Positions 5,445 to 9,097 of a DNA stretch of 9,097 nt are shown one piece after another. The first letter of the stretch is position 1; each line of letters begins with the position of its first letter. The notes below the pieces were generated by a model. That model was not told where the DNA came from. It made no database searches and saw only the letters and a program-made list of their open reading frames with translations. Position numbers and translations under genes: made by a program. Origin of the DNA: Planctomycetota bacterium (GTDB lineage: Bacteria; Planctomycetota; UBA1135; GCA-002686595); NCBI GenBank assembly GCA_004296785.1, contig SCVU01000422.1:1-9097 (forward strand), in the 5' to 3' direction.

Positions 5445-8137
5445 GTCGCCGAGCCGGCGAGGTTGCGCTCGAGCAGCTCGAGCTCGACGTTGTAGTCGGC
5501 GAAGCGCTGGCGCTCGGCCGCGAGCACTTCGGGTTCGGCATTGTCGAGGAAGCCGCGATTCTCGAGCTTCGCCGCGCAGCCCTTCAGCGCGCCCTGCAGT
5601 TTCACGACGCGACCGCGCAGCGTCCCAAGCAGCTTGTCGAGATCGACGTCGTCGTCGAGCGGGATGTAGACGGTCAGGCGACCGGCGATGCCGACCGCGG
5701 AACGCGGCGGCCGCTCGCTCGACGCGACGATGTCCATGCGCTCGAGGTACCCGAGCGCCTGCACGCTCGCCGCCTGGCGCGCGAGCAGTTCGCGGTCGGA
5801 GGCGTGCGCGGCGATCACGATCGCGCTGAGTTTCTTGCGCTCGCCCAGCGACGCGAGCGCGCGCACGCTGCGCACCGCGCCGACGAGCTCCATCAGCGTC
5901 GCCATCTCGGCCTCCGCGGCCTCGTCGATCGACAGGCCCGCGCCGTCGGGCCACTTCGCGGTGACGAGCGGCGCGACGCTCTTCTCACCGAGCGTCTCGT
6001 GCAGCGCACCCCACAGCACCTCCGTCTGGAACGGCGTGAACGGGTGCAACAGCGACAGCATGTCGCGCAGCACGCGCGCCAGCGTCCCGCGCGCCGCGCG
6101 CGCGCTCGGGCTGTCGCCCAGCGACAGCCGCGACTTGGCGAGCTCGACGTACCAATCGCAGAAGTCGTTCCACACGAAGCGGTACAGCGCCTGCGCCGCG
6201 TCGTTGAAACGGTGCTGCTCGAGCGCGCCGTCGACCTCAGTGCGCACGCGCGCCAGTCGCGACAGGATCCAGCGGTCCTCGAGCGCCTCCGCGGACGCGC
6301 TCGTCCCGTCGCCGCGCGCGCCGCCGAGGTTCAAGAGCACGAAGCGCGCGGCGTTCCACACCTTGTTCGTGAAGCGCGCGCCCTGCTCGAAGCGATCGGG
6401 CGAGAGCTTGACGTCCTGCCCTTCCTTCGTGAGCAAGAGCAGCGAGTAGCGCACGGCGTCCGCGCCGTACTTGTCGATCATCTCGAGCGGATCGATGCCG
6501 TTGCCCGCGCTCTTCGACATGCGCCGGCCCTTGCCGTCGAGCACCGTCGCGTGCACGTAGCACACCGAGAACGGACAGCGCTGCTCGACCGGCAGATGAT
6601 CCATGAACTCGTAGCCGGCCATCACCATGCGCGCGACCCACAGGTAGATGATCTCGCGCGCCGTCGACAGGAACTGCGTCGGGTAGTAGCGCGCGAGGTC
6701 CGGCGTCCGCTCCGGCCAGCCGAGCGTCGCGAACGGCCACAACCACGACGACGCCCACGTGTCGAGCACGTCCTCGTCCTGGCGCACGATCGGCTTGCCG
6801 CTCAGCGGGTGCTTCGAGCCGAGCGCGAGATCGGTGCGCGACGCGCACGGCGTGCCGTCCTCGTCGTACCAGACCGGGATCTGGTGCCCCCACCACAGCT
6901 GGCGCGAGATGCACCAGTCGCGCACGTTCTCGAGCCAGTCGAGGTAGACCTTCGTCCAGCGCTCCGGGCGGAACGCGAGCGCGCCGCTCTTCACGGCTTG
7001 GATCGCCGGCGCGGCGAGCGGGCGCATCTTGACGAACCACTGCTCGGACACGATCGGCTCGACCGCCGACTTGGAGCGGTCGGAGATCGCGACGTTGTGC
7101 ACGATGTCCTGCGTCTTCTCGAGCAGGCCGCGCGCCTCGAGCTCGGCGACGACCTTCTCGCGCGCCTTCTCGCGCGCCAATCCGGCGAACGGCCCGCCGT
7201 TCTCGTTGAGCGTGCCGTCCTTGTTGAGGATGTTGACGATCGGCAGCTTGAAGCGCGCGCCGCGCTCGTAGTCGGCCGGGTCGTGGCCCGGCGTGATCTT
7301 CACCGCGCCGGTGCCGAAGCCGATCTCGACCGTCTCGTCGGCGACGACGGGGATCGGCCGCTCGTGGAACGGCAGGATCACGTGCTTGCCGACGAGATCG
7401 CGCCAGCGCTCGTCGGCGGGATTCACCGCGACGCCCGAGTCGCCGAGCATCGTCTCCGGCCGCGTCGTCGCCACGACGAGGAAGCGCTCGGGCTCGCCCT
7501 GCACCGGATAGCGCAGGTGCCACAGCTTGCCCTTCTTCTCCTCGTACTCGATCTCGTCGTCGCTGACCGCGGTCTGCAGCACGCAGTCCCAGTTCACGAG
7601 GCGCGCGCCGCGGTAGACGAGCCCGCGCTCGAACAGGCGCACGAACGCCTCGCGCACGGCGCTGGAGAACTGCGGCTCGAACGTGAAGTGCGTGCGCGAC
7701 CAATCGCACGAGCAGCCGAGCTTCTGGAACTGGCGCAGGATCTGATCGCCGTGCTCGTCCTTCCACTTCCAGACCTCGGCGAGGAACGCCTCGCGGCCCA
7801 TGTCCTTGCGCTTGACGCCGCGCTCCTGGAACAGCTTCTTCTCGACCACCGCCTGCGTCGCGATGCCGGCGTGATCGGTGCCGGGCACCCACAGCGCCTC
7901 GCGGCCCTTCTTGCGCTGGTAGCGGATCACGATGTCCTGCAGCGTGCCGTTCAGCGCGTGCCCCATGTGCAGCACGCCGGTCACGTTCGGCGGCGGGATC
8001 ATGATCACGTACGGCGCCGCGGCGGCGCCGCCGGCGACGGCGGCGCGCGGAGCGAACGAGTCGGCGGCGAGCCACGCCGCGTACACGCGGTCCTCGTGCT
8101 CCTTGGGGTCGTAGCGGGGTGAGAGCTCGGTGGGCAT
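5441..8137 (-). CDS. valS: Valyl-tRNA synthetase
   Basis: This class I cytosolic enzyme attaches valine to tRNA-Val and edits mischarged threonine. The 898-residue product shows PPPNVTGVLHMGHAL (48-62) with the HIGH-type HMGH, then GTDHAGIATQ (86-95). The CP1 editing domain (about 210-350) has TTRPETMLGD (224-233) and GTGAVKITPGHDPADYE (275-291); Lys280, Thr282 and Asp289 line up with the editing residues of Thermus ValRS. Later come RDWCISRQLWWGHQIPVWY, the KMSKS-type RMSKS (539-543) and an anticodon-binding domain (about 600-760). The ValRS C-terminal coiled coil is at about 825-895, with KLENRGFLDNAEPEVLAAERQ. Length is normal, and no truncation or frameshift is seen. ATG 8137 is chosen over an upstream in-frame TTG at 8176 because it is the ATG closest to the conserved YDPKEHE block; no clear Shine-Dalgarno precedes it. 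It follows the SDR gene by 57 bp and is probably cotranscribed. Confidence 0.98.
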   Translation of the reverse strand: MPTELSPRYDPKEHEDRVYAAWLAADSFAPRAAVAGGAAAAPYVIMIPPPNVTGVLHMGHALNGTLQDIVIRYQRKKGREALWVPGTDHAGIATQAVVEKKLFQERGVKRKDMGREAFLAEVWKWKDEHGDQILRQFQKLGCSCDWSRTHFTFEPQFSSAVREAFVRLFERGLVYRGARLVNWDCVLQTAVSDDEIEYEEKKGKLWHLRYPVQGEPERFLVVATTRPETMLGDSGVAVNPADERWRDLVGKHVILPFHERPIPVVADETVEIGFGTGAVKITPGHDPADYERGARFKLPIVNILNKDGTLNENGGPFAGLAREKAREKVVAELEARGLLEKTQDIVHNVAISDRSKSAVEPIVSEQWFVKMRPLAAPAIQAVKSGALAFRPERWTKVYLDWLENVRDWCISRQLWWGHQIPVWYDEDGTPCASRTDLALGSKHPLSGKPIVRQDEDVLDTWASSWLWPFATLGWPERTPDLARYYPTQFLSTAREIIYLWVARMVMAGYEFMDHLPVEQRCPFSVCYVHATVLDGKGRRMSKSAGNGIDPLEMIDKYGADAVRYSLLLLTKEGQDVKLSPDRFEQGARFTNKVWNAARFVLLNLGGARGDGTSASAEALEDRWILSRLARVRTEVDGALEQHRFNDAAQALYRFVWNDFCDWYVELAKSRLSLGDSPSARAARGTLARVLRDMLSLLHPFTPFQTEVLWGALHETLGEKSVAPLVTAKWPDGAGLSIDEAAEAEMATLMELVGAVRSVRALASLGERKKLSAIVIAAHASDRELLARQAASVQALGYLERMDIVASSERPPRSAVGIAGRLTVYIPLDDDVDLDKLLGTLRGRVVKLQGALKGCAAKLENRGFLDNAEPEVLAAERQRFADYNVELELLERNLAGSAT

Positions 8138-8149
8138 GGCGGCGGCGTT

Positions 8150-8165
8150 GGTTCGTCGAGGAACC
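8150..8165. promoter_or_regulatory. Near-palindrome upstream of valS
   Basis: GGTTCGTCGAGGAACC is symmetric except for one mismatched pair (8155 and 8160). It lies 12 bp upstream of the valS ATG, in the 57-bp gap after the SDR gene. It could be an operator or a small leader hairpin. There is no T-box architecture (no long leader, no NGGACC-type bulge or terminator), so a classical tRNA-sensing leader is not supported. It could equally be chance. Confidence 0.2.
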
Positions 8166-8194
8166 GCGTAGTTCAACGCAGCGAGCCGCGGCGG

Positions 8195-9097
8195 TCAATC
8201 CGAGCGGCGCCGCACGCGGCTCAACCCCGCCTCGTGCAGTCCCGCGAACTCGATTGGGCACACATCCAGCGCGCGCGAGCACGCGAGGCTGACGTCGGCG
8301 GGCCGCGAGTGCTCGAGACCGGCGCTCGCGCGCGTGCCGGCGGCGATCCGCTCGGCGCGCGCGTCGCCCGCGAGCAGCTCGCGCGCGAGCTCGAGCCGCG
8401 ACAGCCGCTTCGGGCCCGCGATGTGCGCGCGTCCGGCGAGCTCGGTGCGCGCGAGTGCCGCCAGCCACTGCGCCGCGAGCGAGGCCTCGAGCGGCGTGCG
8501 GTGCTCGTCGCTGAACAGCAGCGGCGTCTCGCCGCGGTCGAGCGCGTCGAACAGCGCGTCGCTCGCGCCGAGGCCGCGGCCGTGGGAGTCGCCGTACAGC
8601 AGCGGCAGGCGCACGACGAGCGCGGCGGCGCACTCGGCGAGCACCGCGTCCTCGCCCGCGAGCTTCGTGCGGCCGTATTCGGTCAGCGGCCGCGCGTCGG
8701 CGTCTTCGGAGTAGCCGCCCGCCGCTGCGCGCCCTTCGAACACGAGGTCGGTCGACACGTGCACGAGCCGCGCGCCGCGGCGCGCTGCATCGCGCGCGAC
8801 GACGGCGGGGAGCTCGGCGTTGAGTCGCCGCGCGCGCGCCGGATCGCGCTCGCAGTCGGCGATGCGCGACTGCGCGGCACACAGCACGACGAGTGCGGGT
8901 TGCAGCGCGCCGAGCAGCGACGTGACGGCGCCGAGGTCGGTCGCGTCGAGCTCGTGCCCGATCGCCTGCGGCGCAGCACGCGCCGGCAGCACGGGCCTGC
9001 GGCTCGCGTGGTGTACCGCCGCGCCGGATCGCTGCAGCGCGTGCACGACGTGCACGCCGAGAAAGCCGCTGCCGCCGAGCACGAGGATCGCGCTCGG
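8195..9097 (-). CDS. RmlD-like SDR (dTDP-4-dehydrorhamnose reductase family), 5' end beyond window
   Basis: The frame is open to the right edge, and the first visible residues (PSAILVLGGSGFLG) lead into the Rossmann dinucleotide motif GGSGFLG at visible residues 8-14. The true start therefore lies just outside, and the GTG at 9082 inside the motif cannot be it. About 300 residues are visible, close to full RmlD length. Other family marks are LVHVSTDLVFEG (111-122; the family usually reads STDYVFDG) and YGRTKLAGE (131-139) with catalytic Tyr131 and Lys135. RmlD makes dTDP-L-rhamnose for surface polysaccharide by NAD(P)H-dependent reduction of the 4-keto sugar. No rmlA, rmlB or rmlC is visible, so the substrate is uncertain and a related sugar-nucleotide reductase or epimerase is possible. 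It is 57 bp upstream of valS on the same strand. Confidence 0.85.
   Translation of the reverse strand, partial: PSAILVLGGSGFLGVHVVHALQRSGAAVHHASRRPVLPARAAPQAIGHELDATDLGAVTSLLGALQPALVVLCAAQSRIADCERDPARARRLNAELPAVVARDAARRGARLVHVSTDLVFEGRAAAGGYSEDADARPLTEYGRTKLAGEDAVLAECAAALVVRLPLLYGDSHGRGLGASDALFDALDRGETPLLFSDEHRTPLEASLAAQWLAALARTELAGRAHIAGPKRLSRLELARELLAGDARAERIAAGTRASAGLEHSRPADVSLACSRALDVCPIEFAGLHEAGLSRVRRRSD

Noticed and set aside
5804..8122. Long plus-strand open frame antisense to valS (772 codons)
   Set aside because: The translation is Arg/Ala/Leu/His-rich with no domain, and it exactly opposes a fully conserved valS. Stop depletion in GC-rich DNA explains it.
8138..8194. T-box riboswitch controlling valS
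   Set aside because: The leader is only 57 bp and lacks T-box conserved elements and an antiterminator/terminator pair.
6237..8882. Minus-strand 881-codon frame overlapping valS and the SDR gene
   Set aside because: It is an off-frame reading of two genes with clear family motifs, and its translation is arginine-rich nonsense.

Overview
The window is very GC-rich bacterial chromosome. Codons strongly prefer G or C at the third position, and stops are so rare that long open frames run antisense to every gene. All recognisable genes are chromosomal and mostly housekeeping. Gene style (FGE-sulfatase-fold secreted protein, FlhG-type ATPase, extended SDR, RluD-type enzyme) would suit a myxobacterium-like or other high-GC Gram-negative soil lineage. 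This is a weak inference: no rRNA or other phylogenetic marker was compared. No plasmid, phage, transposase, CRISPR or toxin-antitoxin signature is visible.

Layout, left to right. Positions 1-92 hold a perfect 26-bp inverted repeat plus a diverged third copy of the same unit, downstream of a leftward gene. Three leftward genes follow, in transcription order: an RluD-type rRNA pseudouridine synthase (2725-3684), pyruvate kinase (1154-2641) and a FlhG/MinD-like ATPase (107-1003). The gaps between them are about 83 and 150 bp. A single rightward gene (3724-5424) encodes an exported protein with an FGE-sulfatase (SUMF1-like) fold and a C-terminal region I do not recognise. It is transcribed divergently from the pseudouridine synthase gene and converges on valS with 16 bp between stop codons. 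valS (5441-8137) and an RmlD-like sugar-nucleotide reductase gene cut by the right edge (8195-9097) form a second leftward pair.

The genes do not form one pathway. Translation is represented by valS and rRNA pseudouridylation, glycolysis by pyruvate kinase, envelope or polysaccharide sugars by the SDR, polar or flagellar placement possibly by the FlhG-like ATPase, and the cell envelope by the FGE-fold protein. I found no convincing new multi-gene system. The items most worth a second look are the FGE-fold protein, which lacks the family's catalytic cysteine pair and carries a large uncharacterised C-terminal region; the palindromic repeat at the left edge; the tandem duplication of a palindrome that supplies stop codons to both convergent genes; and a pyruvate kinase whose residues predict potassium independence.
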